In this document: positions 9,501 to 18,185 of the stretch, one piece after another | Position numbering within the stretch: the first letter of the stretch is position 1 | How the letters are laid out: every line of letters starts with the position of its first letter | From: a bacterium | GTDB taxonomy: Bacteria; Acidobacteriota; HRBIN11; JAKEFK01 | Assembly: GCA_022616075.1 (NCBI GenBank) | Contig: JAKEFK010000202.1 | Coordinates: 1 to 50,701, forward strand | Direction of reading: 5' to 3' | Length of the DNA: 50,701 bases | Position numbers and translations under genes: made by a program | Notes under the pieces: generated by a model | Told to the model about the DNA's origin: nothing | Databases searched by the model: none | What the model saw: only the letters and a program-made list of their open reading frames with translations

Positions 9501-12293
9501 AGCGCCGCGATGATTGATAACTATCAACTATTTCTGGATACCGAACAGGTGATTGTTCCACCTGTGAACCAATTTCTTGAGGTTCAGGTGAAGCCGGATC
9601 AGGATGTTTATCAACCGCAACAATCCGGGACCTTAACTGTGACCACACGCGATGCCAAAGGAATGCCGGTTTCCGCAGAAGTGGCCCTCGGAATGGTGGA
9701 TGAGTCTGTGTACTACATTCAACAGGATTATGCGGGTGATCCGCGTCAGTTTTATTTCGGGAGCAAGCGGCAGCATGGCGTGCAGACGCAGAGCATGTTT
9801 CAGCAGAAAAGTGTTGCGCGCAGACTGGAAGCGAAAGAGCGAGGCACTCGTAGCGATCATGCGCAGTTGTTTAAAGATGAGGGGATCGCTGGGGGGAAAG
9901 TAGGCGGTGTCGAAGCTGCCGCTGAACTTTCTGTCATGGATGCAAGGAAGAGCGTGGCAAATGAGCCTGTAGCTTCCCCTGCGGCCCCGCCGCCCGCGCC
10001 GGAAGAAGCTCCGGAAGCGGCGGTACAAGTGCGCAGTGATTTTCGCTCCACCGCTTTCTGGCAGCCGGATGTTGTTACGGATGCTGCCGGACAAGCGGTT
10101 GTGCGTTTCAAGTATCCGGACTCGTTGACTTCCTGGAAAGCGGTTGCCCGTGTTGCAAGCGCAACGAATCAGTTTGGAATTGCGGATGTTTCCACGCGCA
10201 CAAGAAAACCGCTGATCGTTCGATTGCAGGCTCCGCGCTTCTTCGTTGTTGGCGACACGGTAACTATTTCCGCTATCCTGAATAACAATACCGACTCTGC
10301 GCTGAATGTTGCATCCACATTGAACACCGAAGGGATCCGGATATCGAATTCCAATGCAAATACTACTGTCCCCCGAAACGGTGAACGACGTTTGGATTGG
10401 GTTGCACAAATCGAAAAAGCCGGTGTGGCAAAACTTACGGTCATCGCGAAAGGCGGAAGTTATTCCGATGCTATGGAGAAGAATTACACGATTTACGAAC
10501 ATGGCATCGAAAAATTTCTGGCCCGGTCCGGCAAAGTTCGCAGCAATGAAGTGAAGATTTCACTCGATCTCCCCCCGGCGCGGCGCTCCGATGAAATGGT
10601 TGTTCAGGTAACGCCAAGCATAGCGGTAACAATGCTGGATGCGCTTCCGTACTTGATTGACTATCCGTACGGTTGCACCGAACAAACCATGAGCCGCTTT
10701 CTTCCTTCTGTGATCACAGCGCGGACGATGAAAGATCTGGGACTTCCAGCGGAGCAAGTGTTCGACTTTGGCGGCATTGAAAAAACGTACGCTGAAAAAA
10801 CTCATCCGGGTGGAAGAAGGAAGCTCGGAAATTTACCGGCCATGACAAAATCGGGCCTTGATCGACTTTATGATTTCCAGCATCAGGATGGCGGATGGGG
10901 ATGGTGGAAAGAAGGCGAGAGCGATCACTTCATGACCGCTTACGTGGTTTGGGGATTGAGACTTGCCAAACAGGCGGGAGTTGAAGTTCGTTCTAATGTT
11001 CTCGACCGCGCAGTCGATTTTTTGCAAAAGGAGCTTGTGGAAGCCGAAGAGCAATACGATCTGCAAGCCTGGATGCTTCATGCTGTGGCGATCGATGGGA
11101 TGAAGAATGATTTTGAAGAAAAAGCCTTCAACAATCTCTGGGCCAAACGGGAACGGCTGAATGCTTACACCAGGGCGTTGCTTGCGCTGAGCGCGCATGG
11201 AATGGGCAGAGCCGAAGATGCACGGATTCTGGTTCGGAATCTTGAAAATGGCGTGAAGATCGATTCGAAACCGGATACTTCTGTTTTGATTGAAGGCGCG
11301 TACGATGCATCGGCCATCTCCACGGCTCACTGGGGTGAAGACGGCATCTACTGGCGCTGGTCTGAAGGAGGCGTAGAAGCAACCGCTTTTGCCCTGCGCG
11401 CGCTTCTTGCGATCGATCCTTCTAACAAATTAGTAGAGCCGGTCACCAACTGGCTGGTGAAGAATCGCCGGGGCGCGCAATGGAGCAGCACCAGAGACAC
11501 AGCCATTGTGGTTTTGACTCTGAATGACTATTTGCGAAAATCCGGCGAGCTAAAGACGGATCTTGAATTTGAGCTGGTTGTAAATGGCAGCCGCATCGCC
11601 GGCAAAAAGATCACTCCGCGAGACATGTTTCAAGCGCCTAGCGAATTCCGAATCGATGCGAAACTCATCCGCGATCACAATGAAATTGTGATTCGCAGAA
11701 CTGCGGGAAACGGTCCTCTGTATTTTGCGGCAAATGCCAAATTCTTCAGTCTGGAAGAACCGGTTACAGCTGCAGGAAATGAGATCTTTGTGAGCCGTCA
11801 ATATTTCAGACTTGTGGGCAAACCAACTTTGCTGAAAGGTTATTTGTATCACCGGGAACCGCTGGCCGATGGCGGAGTTTTGAAGAGCGGCGATCGCGTG
11901 GAAGTCGTGGTACGGATTGAAGCCAAGAATAATTACGAGTATCTGGTGTTCGAAGATTTAAAACCTGCCGGACTGGAGGCTGTGGCGATTCGAAGTGGAG
12001 AGTCGCTATACGCTCAGGAGCTGAAAGCCGGTAAAGCAGGGGCGAATACAATTTCGCCCCTGCCTGATTCTGGCATCTACACGGGTGATAGTCGCTGGGT
12101 GTACCAGGAGCTGCGTGATCGCAAAGTGGCGTTGTTTGTTGACAAGCTGCGAGAAGGGATCTGGGAAATCCGCTATGATTTGCGCGCGGAAGTTCCCGGC
12201 AAATTTCATGCTCTGCCACTGCTGGGCTATGCCATGTATGTTCCGGAAATTCGAGCGAATAGCAACGAAGTGCGGATTACAGTGGAGGATTAA
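6594..12293 (+). CDS. Bacterial alpha-2-macroglobulin with thioester and N-terminal TPR region
   Basis: 1899 residues. A signal peptide (VAIIIISVLLALTGVVAQ) is followed by TPR-like helices (about 25-290), then macroglobulin beta-domains. A low-complexity Ala/Pro/Glu-rich stretch (about 1090-1150) may be the bait region. The thioester motif YGCTEQT has Cys1361 and Gln1364, followed by the alpha-helical thioester domain (GGWGWW, YVVWGLRLA) and a receptor-binding-like end. The family traps proteases by covalent capture after bait cleavage. Typical E. coli YfaS is about 1530-1650 residues, so this is long because of the TPR region. No lipobox is seen, and the usual partner gene pbpC is not adjacent. 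A GAAGGTAAG ribosome site precedes the ATG. Confidence 0.92.
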   Translation: MNIQKVAIIIISVLLALTGVVAQQPEYSRLKAEAEQHYKEGSYALALELYRKAHELELPEEEARWVVFRIADATWRAQAATQTSDPTVFDQARARLLELAQKEAKDRIVAEASESLGDFFWTRRDSRDWGQGWSHYQQALNWWAGSEEVEFARERYLKIVRTIASPPAPDPYYYYGYHGYVLPLEILDNALKISTTENDRAFFHYLIAMTLRGQGDPQDRASEEFELALKAGKKTDWYDDALFHYAQKLEQISEFPRALSLYRRITTEFAKGETRYFDQAQNQIKNITNPSLNISVSNLFVPESEVSFYLSTRNVKTIQFSLFRVDLLRDLEMSTDAGWISQINTSQAQTVKTWTKQTGDQGDHKQKGEAIQIEEKLPAGAYLIEGVSGKLRARDLILITDRTLVTKSSRKQLLIYFADGYSGAPQPDAPVKVWRKVYENSRYRWQLQSGATNRDGLLVLEVPPLYNTSEFLVVAAAGARQAFSIGYSYYNSPERFDWRIYAFTDRPAYRPAEEVHWKFIARKYDGTSYSNPSNELVNYEITDPRGAKIKEAEVKLNAFGSAWGSFLLSETSPLGEYRVTFYDKGKSRHIGQAAMFRLEEYKLPEFKVAVQTPEENGKKKTFLTGESVQVNIQADYYFGGAVSNATVEVLIYQNPFYHWWHPPHPYPWYYEDIYQSPHRYWYGGGQIIKRETLKTDTTGKATVTFDTPRNSQQDFEYRVEARVTDASRREITANEAVRVTRQRYYVYPRPDHYLYSPQDKVTFRIQTLDANSQLVPAKGSVKLTRDYWYEIWINPEGKEISGKELQEIRDKIGVFPPTPPVPGPGQKQWTLKFRGYEHDEIFTRIVNTDGKGKAELTFTPEKEGYYRLAWKDEEKTRQPVTAETTVWVVTGKTTELGYRPGGVEIIVDKDTFRAGEKAPVMIGVPSNDRYVLFSTEAEDFYSYQLVHVTGSVKLVELSIEEMHVPNFYLSAAMIDNYQLFLDTEQVIVPPVNQFLEVQVKPDQDVYQPQQSGTLTVTTRDAKGMPVSAEVALGMVDESVYYIQQDYAGDPRQFYFGSKRQHGVQTQSMFQQKSVARRLEAKERGTRSDHAQLFKDEGIAGGKVGGVEAAAELSVMDARKSVANEPVASPAAPPPAPEEAPEAAVQVRSDFRSTAFWQPDVVTDAAGQAVVRFKYPDSLTSWKAVARVASATNQFGIADVSTRTRKPLIVRLQAPRFFVVGDTVTISAILNNNTDSALNVASTLNTEGIRISNSNANTTVPRNGERRLDWVAQIEKAGVAKLTVIAKGGSYSDAMEKNYTIYEHGIEKFLARSGKVRSNEVKISLDLPPARRSDEMVVQVTPSIAVTMLDALPYLIDYPYGCTEQTMSRFLPSVITARTMKDLGLPAEQVFDFGGIEKTYAEKTHPGGRRKLGNLPAMTKSGLDRLYDFQHQDGGWGWWKEGESDHFMTAYVVWGLRLAKQAGVEVRSNVLDRAVDFLQKELVEAEEQYDLQAWMLHAVAIDGMKNDFEEKAFNNLWAKRERLNAYTRALLALSAHGMGRAEDARILVRNLENGVKIDSKPDTSVLIEGAYDASAISTAHWGEDGIYWRWSEGGVEATAFALRALLAIDPSNKLVEPVTNWLVKNRRGAQWSSTRDTAIVVLTLNDYLRKSGELKTDLEFELVVNGSRIAGKKITPRDMFQAPSEFRIDAKLIRDHNEIVIRRTAGNGPLYFAANAKFFSLEEPVTAAGNEIFVSRQYFRLVGKPTLLKGYLYHREPLADGGVLKSGDRVEVVVRIEAKNNYEYLVFEDLKPAGLEAVAIRSGESLYAQELKAGKAGANTISPLPDSGIYTGDSRWVYQELRDRKVALFVDKLREGIWEIRYDLRAEVPGKFHALPLLGYAMYVPEIRANSNEVRITVED

Positions 12294-12318
12294 GAGCGTA
12301 GGCTGGAAGCCTGCGCTC
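12294..12318. repeat. Short GC-rich hairpin
   Basis: GAGCGTAGGC and GCCTGCGCTC can form a 10-bp stem (one G-U pair) around a 5-nt loop, directly after the macroglobulin stop codon. It resembles the arms of the GC-rich elements at 23559, 26268 and 30197. No T-run follows, so it is more likely a repeat relic than a classical terminator. Confidence 0.55.
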
Positions 12319-12343
12319 CGTACACGATGCTAGAATCAGTGCT

Positions 12344-13675
12344 ATGGTTCGTAGGTTACTCGAATTGTGTTGCCTGGTTGCTCTCCTTAGCGTCGAATGC
12401 CGGAGTCACGAGACCCGAAAGCCACATATTCTTCTGATCCTGATGGATACATTGCGAGCCGATCATCTTGGCTGCTACGGTTACTCGCGGAATACATCCC
12501 CTAATATTGATGCAATGGCGCAAAACGGAATTTTTTTCAAGTATGCCTATACGGTTTCTCCATGGACCAACCCCACAATTGCTTCCATATTTACAGGACA
12601 ATTTCCGCAGGCAATCTTCCCTACCGCCGTACATGAAGAAGCGATCACTCAAGTTCTGCCAAAGGAACTGAACACCACGGCTGAACTACTGAAAGCGAAC
12701 GGGTATAAGACGATTGCTTTGATAGATCATCCCGGCATTGGTCCAGAGCTGCAATACGATCAGGGTTTTGATGTTTTTGTTAAGCTGTTCGAAAAAGGAA
12801 ACTTTGGACAATGGAGCCGAACGGATGTGGATTATGTGTTGAAAGAATTCAACGAACAAATGGACGCTGCGCGCGGAAAAAGAGTTTTCCTCTACTTGCA
12901 TCTGGTCTATCCGCACATGCCCTACAGGCCTCCTCCACCTTACGACACAATGTTCGGCACCGGATTCACGAAGCTTTCACAGGAAGAGAGACAGGGGATT
13001 ATCAATATGTATGATGGCGAAATCCGCCAGACCGACGATGCCATCGGCAGGATCAACAAGGAGCTTCAGAAAAGAAAATTAACCGATGAAACTTATGTTC
13101 TTGTCACGTCCGATCATGGGGAAGCCTTTTGGGAGCATGGCCGTTTTACGCACGGAAATTCGTATTTCGATGAAGTTCTTCGAATAGCCCTCGTCATCAC
13201 CGGACCCCGCAACGCTGTAAAACCGGCGCAGATCTCTGAGCCGGTCAGCAACATCGACATCTTTCCTACAATTTTGCATCTGGCTTCAGTGGAGCCTCCG
13301 CAAGGAACTCCAGGAAAAAGTTTGTTGCGTTACGCGACAGATTCTTCGCGCGCGCCTGAGCCGGGATTCATTTTTAGCGAAAATGCAAGTTCAAAAGATA
13401 TTCATTCCACCGCTTGTTTGCGTCAGAACAGAAAATACGTTCACGAGCCAGGCGTTCCAAACAATCCACATCTCCTCTATGATCTTTCCAGGGATCCCGA
13501 AGAAAAGCGCAATCTCGCTGCGGAGGGAGTCCTTTACTCAGATTTGCAGAAGCGCATGCTGGAGCATCTCCAGGAGAATAAGAACCGGAGATCCAGGCTT
13601 AGCGTGAAGAGTGTAGAGCCGGACGATGAAACGAAAGAGCGTCTGCGAGCGCTCGGATACGTCGATGAAAATTAG
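12344..13675 (+). CDS. Sulfatase/alkaline-phosphatase-superfamily hydrolase with Thr nucleophile position
   Basis: 443 residues with a hydrophobic leader, so probably exported. The metal-site start LILMDTLRADHLGCYGY and the late VTSDHGEAFWEHG motif define the sulfatase fold. The nucleophile segment reads WTNPTIASIFTG. The Cys/Ser of the C-x-P-x-R formylglycine motif is replaced by Thr75, and the Arg by Ile79. A formylglycine sulfatase is therefore unlikely. Phosphoethanolamine and phosphoglycerol transferases of the same superfamily use Thr, so a phospho- or phosphoglycerol-transferase-like role is possible. It overlaps the next gene by 11 nt, indicating a shared transcript. Confidence 0.82.
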   Translation: MVRRLLELCCLVALLSVECRSHETRKPHILLILMDTLRADHLGCYGYSRNTSPNIDAMAQNGIFFKYAYTVSPWTNPTIASIFTGQFPQAIFPTAVHEEAITQVLPKELNTTAELLKANGYKTIALIDHPGIGPELQYDQGFDVFVKLFEKGNFGQWSRTDVDYVLKEFNEQMDAARGKRVFLYLHLVYPHMPYRPPPPYDTMFGTGFTKLSQEERQGIINMYDGEIRQTDDAIGRINKELQKRKLTDETYVLVTSDHGEAFWEHGRFTHGNSYFDEVLRIALVITGPRNAVKPAQISEPVSNIDIFPTILHLASVEPPQGTPGKSLLRYATDSSRAPEPGFIFSENASSKDIHSTACLRQNRKYVHEPGVPNNPHLLYDLSRDPEEKRNLAAEGVLYSDLQKRMLEHLQENKNRRSRLSVKSVEPDDETKERLRALGYVDEN

Positions 13676-14591
13676 ACTCCTCGACCTGGTGGTTTGTCCG
13701 GATTGCAAAGAGCCACTGCAGGTTCGGCCAGGCGCGGAATCAGGAGAGGAAATTCTAGAAGGCTCTCTTCACTGCCCCCGCGGACACAGTTACCCGATCG
13801 TCAATGGAATCCCGAGATTTGTTCCGGCCGAATTCTATGCGGAGAGTTTCGGTTTTCAATGGAATCGTTTTTCAAAGGTTCAACTGGATGTGTTTAATGA
13901 CACAAGGGAATCAGAAGAGACATTCCTGGAAAAAACAAATTTCGATGTGACCGGATTGCCGGGCAAACTGGTGTTGGACGCCGGCACCGGCGCGGGGCGT
14001 TTCGCGGATGTTGTTTCCAGAATGCAAGCTGAGGTAGTCGGTGTGGATTTATCCACTGCCGTGGAAGCCGCATATTCCAATCTTGGAGATCGACCGAATG
14101 CTCACTTTGTGCAGGCAGATATTTTCCGGCTTCCTTTCAGAGAAAAAATATTCGACCGGATTTTCTCCATTGGAGTTTTGCATCACACGCCGGATACGCG
14201 AAAAGCATTTCACTCGTTGGTTCCGCTTTTAAAGCCCGAAGGAGAAATCGCAATCTGGGTGTACAGCTGTCACTCGGAGCTGAGAAAAATCAGCGACACT
14301 TTGCGAAAAGGGACCGTAAGAATGCCGCGAAAACTACTTTTTTACGCGTCTACGATAGCGATACCACTGTATTATTTAAAACCTCTTCGTCTTGTTTTTC
14401 AGGGAATATTTCGGCTGTGCATGCACAAAAACTGGCGATGGCGCTGGCTGGATACCTTTGATTATTTCAGTCCGAAATATCAGTGGAAACATACTTATCC
14501 TGAAGTTTTCTCCTGGTTTCGGGAAGCAGGCTTGTCAGAAATCACGCCGCTTCCCGCGGCCGTATCGATGAAAGGCAAAGCCGGTTTGTAA
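13665..14591 (+). CDS. SAM-dependent methyltransferase with N-terminal Trm112-like zinc module
   Basis: 308 residues from the ATG at 13665, chosen because translation then starts inside the end of the preceding gene. An upstream in-frame ATG at 13626 would add 13 residues wholly inside that gene. Residues 1-48 contain VCPDC, HCPRGHSYPIVNGIPRF, a Trm112-like zinc-ribbon module. The class I methyltransferase core follows: VLDAGTGAGRFAD (motif I), VVGVDLS, FDRIFSIGVLHHTPD and LLKPEGEIAIWVY. Such fusions are common next to glycan and polyketide genes; the substrate is unknown. The stop codon TAA lies in the first bases of the hairpin block beginning at 14588. Confidence 0.85.
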   Translation: MKIRLLDLVVCPDCKEPLQVRPGAESGEEILEGSLHCPRGHSYPIVNGIPRFVPAEFYAESFGFQWNRFSKVQLDVFNDTRESEETFLEKTNFDVTGLPGKLVLDAGTGAGRFADVVSRMQAEVVGVDLSTAVEAAYSNLGDRPNAHFVQADIFRLPFREKIFDRIFSIGVLHHTPDTRKAFHSLVPLLKPEGEIAIWVYSCHSELRKISDTLRKGTVRMPRKLLFYASTIAIPLYYLKPLRLVFQGIFRLCMHKNWRWRWLDTFDYFSPKYQWKHTYPEVFSWFREAGLSEITPLPAAVSMKGKAGL

Positions 14592-14856
14592 CGCTGGCTT
14601 CCAGCCGGCCAGATCTCGCAGATCTCGGAGTGTTTTGCCGGCCGGAGGCTGGCGCTGGAGTTTCTACATTTGCTTCCGTATTTACGAGGAGAATGATTTT
14701 TCTAAGACGAACCATGCCGGCAGAATGCCGGCGATCATTTATGCCAGCCTGGAGGCTGGCGCTCATCTACCGGCATCAAAGATGAGCGCCGCCATTCTGG
14801 CGGCATTGATGTCCGCCGGCTTTTAGCCGGCGCTGCCGGCCGGAGGCCGGCGTTAC
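14588..14856. repeat. Block of GC-rich inverted repeats (REP/BIME-like)
   Basis: This gene-free stretch between two converging genes is made almost wholly of palindromic units, including GCTGGCTTCCAGC, GCCGGCCGGAGGCTGGCGC, GCCGGCAGAATGCCGGC, GCCAGCCTGGAGGCTGGC, GCCGCCATTCTGGCGGC and CCGGCTTTTAGCCGG. The two outer ends, GTAACGCTGGC and GCCGGCGTTAC, are themselves inverted. The block could end transcription from both sides. Its organisation looks like a mosaic of several inserted hairpins. Confidence 0.7.
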
Positions 14857-14878
14857 AAATCGCAATCGAGAGTCGGTG

Positions 14879-17489
14879 CTAAAGTGACAACCGGAAACCG
14901 AAACGAAATAAGCGGCCTGCGAGCGCTTCTTCTACTCTATTAAATGTACTGGACGTAACGAGACGATCCCGCTGGAGAACCGTGTTCGCATTGGTGACGT
15001 TAAACACGTCGCCCATGAATGTGATCCTGCCCAATTGCCGCATTCCCAAACTCTTTTCGAATCTCAAATCGAGAGTCAACAGATTGTCATACCGTCTGCT
15101 GCCGACCGGTTCCAGAAGAATCAGATGATTGGGCGACCCTGTAAATAAGATTAGATTGTCGGACCGAACCGATCCAAACAGTACATGCGGATAGCCTTGT
15201 TGATAGCGTAGAAAAGCGGCGATCTGAGAAGACCACGGTAGTTCATAAACGCCACTGATTTTCAACTGCCATTCCGAAAAAGGATAGATCCCGGTCTTAC
15301 CGCTACCTCCGGTGGAATAGGCGTATGTTTGGTCCGCGAGAAAGGGGATGTTTGTTGGATCAAAAGGTAGAACTGAACCTGAAAGTCCACCATCTCGTAG
15401 AATGAATCCCAATGCGCTGTCCAATTCGTAATTTGCTTTCTGTTTTTGCAGAGCTAGCCCGCCCCGCAATTGAAACCGGTCTTTCCATTCTTTTCGAACA
15501 AGAAAGTCGACTCCGTTATAAACCTGTTCGTATCCCTGGATGTTGGTGAGAATGGTGGAACCGTCATGTTGGAAAGGAAGGTCATGATAGGGAACATTGA
15601 ATTCGCCGAGTGGAGTATCCGCATGAAATACACCTGCAGGAATGAAATCATCCGAAGTGATGCCCTGAGGCAGCACTGCGGGCAGGTTGCCGTAAGTTCG
15701 ATGAGAATATAGAACTTCAACCGAAATATCTTCTGTGATTTCGCGTTCGATGCCCGCAAGCCATTCGGTTGTATGGGGATTTACCAGATCGATCTCAGGC
15801 CCACCGTAACTCGGGCCGTCAATGATGGTGTGGTTATTTCCGTACAGGTAGCAACACAGTGTGATTTCGTCGCGTGTGATGGAGCGGTCCCCGTTTCTGT
15901 TTTCGTATCCAAAAATCAAACCACTTGCTGTCAGCGCTGGATTTGCATAGTTCAGAAAGGAAGCTCCAAAAGCGTCGTAATAACGCGCGAAATTTCCTCT
16001 GAGCAGTGTCTTTCCGTTGCCATTGAGATCATAAACAATGCCCAATCTCGGGGAGAAATCATCAAAGCGTATGCCGGGCTTGTTCCCTGCGAATTGAATC
16101 ACGGGTCCTAGAAAATCCTCAAACCCTGATACTGTGGGGATGTCGGATGCCAGATTCTTTCCCGTTTGATGATCAAGGTGAAATCCAACGGTGGCTACAA
16201 AGCGATGGAACTTCAATGTATCGGAGGCGTACAAGCTGGTCCGGTCGATTTGACCACGGCCGTTGAGCGGTCGCTGAATTTTGGCATATCCTTCCGTTAA
16301 TGGACCACCGTGAGTTGTTTGAAGATAGTCTACGAGAAGCACACCATTTCCGTAACTGCTGTAAGAGTGAAAGTCAAACTTCCTGTATTCAAATCCGAAT
16401 TTAAATTCATGATCACCTTTCCATTTTTCTTTGAATACAGAGGCGTCTGCGTGAAACAAATTGGATCTACGATCGATAGGATCAGAATAATAAAAGTTGT
16501 CTTCATAGCGGCGAATCTTTTCGAGGTAGATGATCGGGACCACATTGCCACCGCCAGGCACAAGGGAAAATCCGTTCCCAATGTAAGAAAAGCGCGTTGT
16601 CAGAAGAAAGTCCGCACTCGGCGTCCAGAGATGCTGTCCCATCCAGAATCCCGGCAAAATGGTGTCGGTATTTTCCTGTTTCCACAATGTCGCGGGATCG
16701 AGTTGTTGAGTAGGGGAACTCGAACGCGCAGTTTTTGTTTTGTCGCTGTTGAAGTAATGAAAGCTCAACTGATGAGTCGTGCGGGGAAGAAAATATGTTT
16801 TCCATGACACGCTGTCCAGATCGGTTGTATCACCAATATCGCCGGTGAATGCGAGAGTGTTATTTTTCCGGTAAGCGCCCCAGATTGAAAGATGATCTTT
16901 CCAGAGAGAGCCCCCTGCATCGATTCCATAGTCCCGTAGCTCCCGTAGATCGATCGCGCGCGACTCTAAGGGATAGTTATCTGCGGAATTGTTTGTGAAG
17001 TAGAAAGAACCATTTGCATGAAAAGCATTGGCGGGACGTCTGGAAACAATGTTTACGACGGTTCCGCCTGTGGGAACATTCACATCTCTTGCGGTTGTTG
17101 CGATCGAGATTTCTTCGATCACATCAAAATCGTAGTACAGGGAGGATGCGTTTCCCGCGACCAGATCCGATATATCAACGCCATCGTAATACCAGATGGA
17201 ATTGGTGGTGTTTCCGCCGCGAGCCGTAAAACCGGACTGCTGTCCCGATTCAGTTCCTCCGACGTTGAATCTATCCATGTCCACACCCGGCGTTTGATCG
17301 AGAATGGCCCACGGATCTCGGGCGGATGGCAAGGACTGAAGTTCTTCCAGGCAATATTCTGTTTCATAAGCCCCGTTATTCTCTTCGCTACTCTTTAGAC
17401 AATTCTTTCGTTCTAATACCGTAGAGTTTTCTTCCGCTAAGACTGGAATTACTATGAAAAGGACTAATCCTTAAGGCTACCCATCTCAT
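14879..17489 (-). CDS. TonB-dependent outer-membrane receptor (Oar-like), frameshift in signal peptide
   Basis: The main frame, open from 17332, gives 817 residues. A plug begins with LPSARDPWAILDQTPGVDMD and FNVGGTESGQQSGF, typical of Oar-like receptors, and a 22-strand-type barrel ends FRFGFRLSL. The frame is open further upstream, through EELQSLPSARD, back to about 17470. A well-placed AGGAGG (17494-17499) and an ATG at 17489 lie one base out of frame. Dropping one A of the AA at 17471-17472 gives MRWVALGLVLFIVIPVLAEE, a good signal peptide. The gene is therefore either inactivated by one insertion or misread. It lacks the N-terminal carboxypeptidase-regulatory domain usual in this group. 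The substrate is unknown. Confidence 0.82.
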
Positions 17490-17703
17490 AAAACCTCCTG
17501 CATGGTTTTTCACTTGCGAACTTTAGCAACTGTTGTACCAGAGCGGTTTCCAGAAGAGATGCAGACAATGAGAGTTCAAGAAATTGGATTATTCAAATGG
17601 ATGAATTCAAGATTCTGCAGTCCGGTCAACCACATAATTCTCAGGCATCTTAGGATGGTATACGAGCATGGACAGGACGTATTGTGGAGATTAGTGGAGG
17701 AAA

Positions 17704-18168
17704 ATGTTGCGAAACCTGTTGTTTGCATCTTTGATTCTTTTGGCCGCCTGTTCCGTGTTCCGCAGCTCGTCGAAGAATCGGGTCATCAAGCAATCGAAAA
17801 CAGTGGATGTTATCAGAGACCTGGGTACGGCGGTCGAAGCCTACAAACTTGTTTATGGAACTTATCCAATCGGGAAGACCGGTCATCTTGAAGAAATCGA
17901 AGCGCAACTTGAGCCGAGATTCTTGCGAAAAATGTCTGAAGAAGATGGCTGGGGAAATGAGGTTGAATATTACTGTCTAAATCCGGAAGGTCCTTATTAC
18001 ATCATCAGTCTTGGATCAGACAAAGAACGCGATGTGGGCCTTTACAAAACAGACCGTTCCCCTTCTGGACTGGGATTTAATGTGATAGCCAATCTGAAAG
18101 AAGACATCATTTTCTCTAATGGAATCTTTGTCCGTTATCCGCAGGGCGTAAGGACCGGCGCTTCCTAA
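17704..18168 (+). CDS. Lipoprotein with GspG-like C-terminal domain
   Basis: 154 residues. The leader ends in LILLAAC, with the lipobox Cys at residue 16. The rest (DLGTAVEAYKLVYGTYPIG, DGWGNEVEYYCLNPEGPYYI, ISLGSDKERD) resembles the globular part of type II secretion pseudopilin GspG, including the YG-YP and G-WG-...Y signature. It lacks the pilin N-terminal methylation helix. It is therefore probably a lipid-anchored relative and not a pseudopilin. A GTGGAGG site stands 4 nt upstream. The phosphatase gene follows 17 nt later, suggesting one transcript. In 17490-17703 nothing else is recognised. Confidence 0.75.
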   Translation: MLRNLLFASLILLAACSVFRSSSKNRVIKQSKTVDVIRDLGTAVEAYKLVYGTYPIGKTGHLEEIEAQLEPRFLRKMSEEDGWGNEVEYYCLNPEGPYYIISLGSDKERDVGLYKTDRSPSGLGFNVIANLKEDIIFSNGIFVRYPQGVRTGAS

Positions 18169-18185
18169 CGTTAGAGGTTTTAACA

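Noticed and set aside
9633-10502. Long minus-strand open frame of 289 codons
   Set aside because: It lies antisense within the macroglobulin gene, has no recognisable motifs, and its composition mirrors the sense codons.
13626-13664. Upstream start for the methyltransferase
   Set aside because: These 13 codons lie inside the preceding gene and before the conserved Trm112-like start; the ATG at 13665 fits better.
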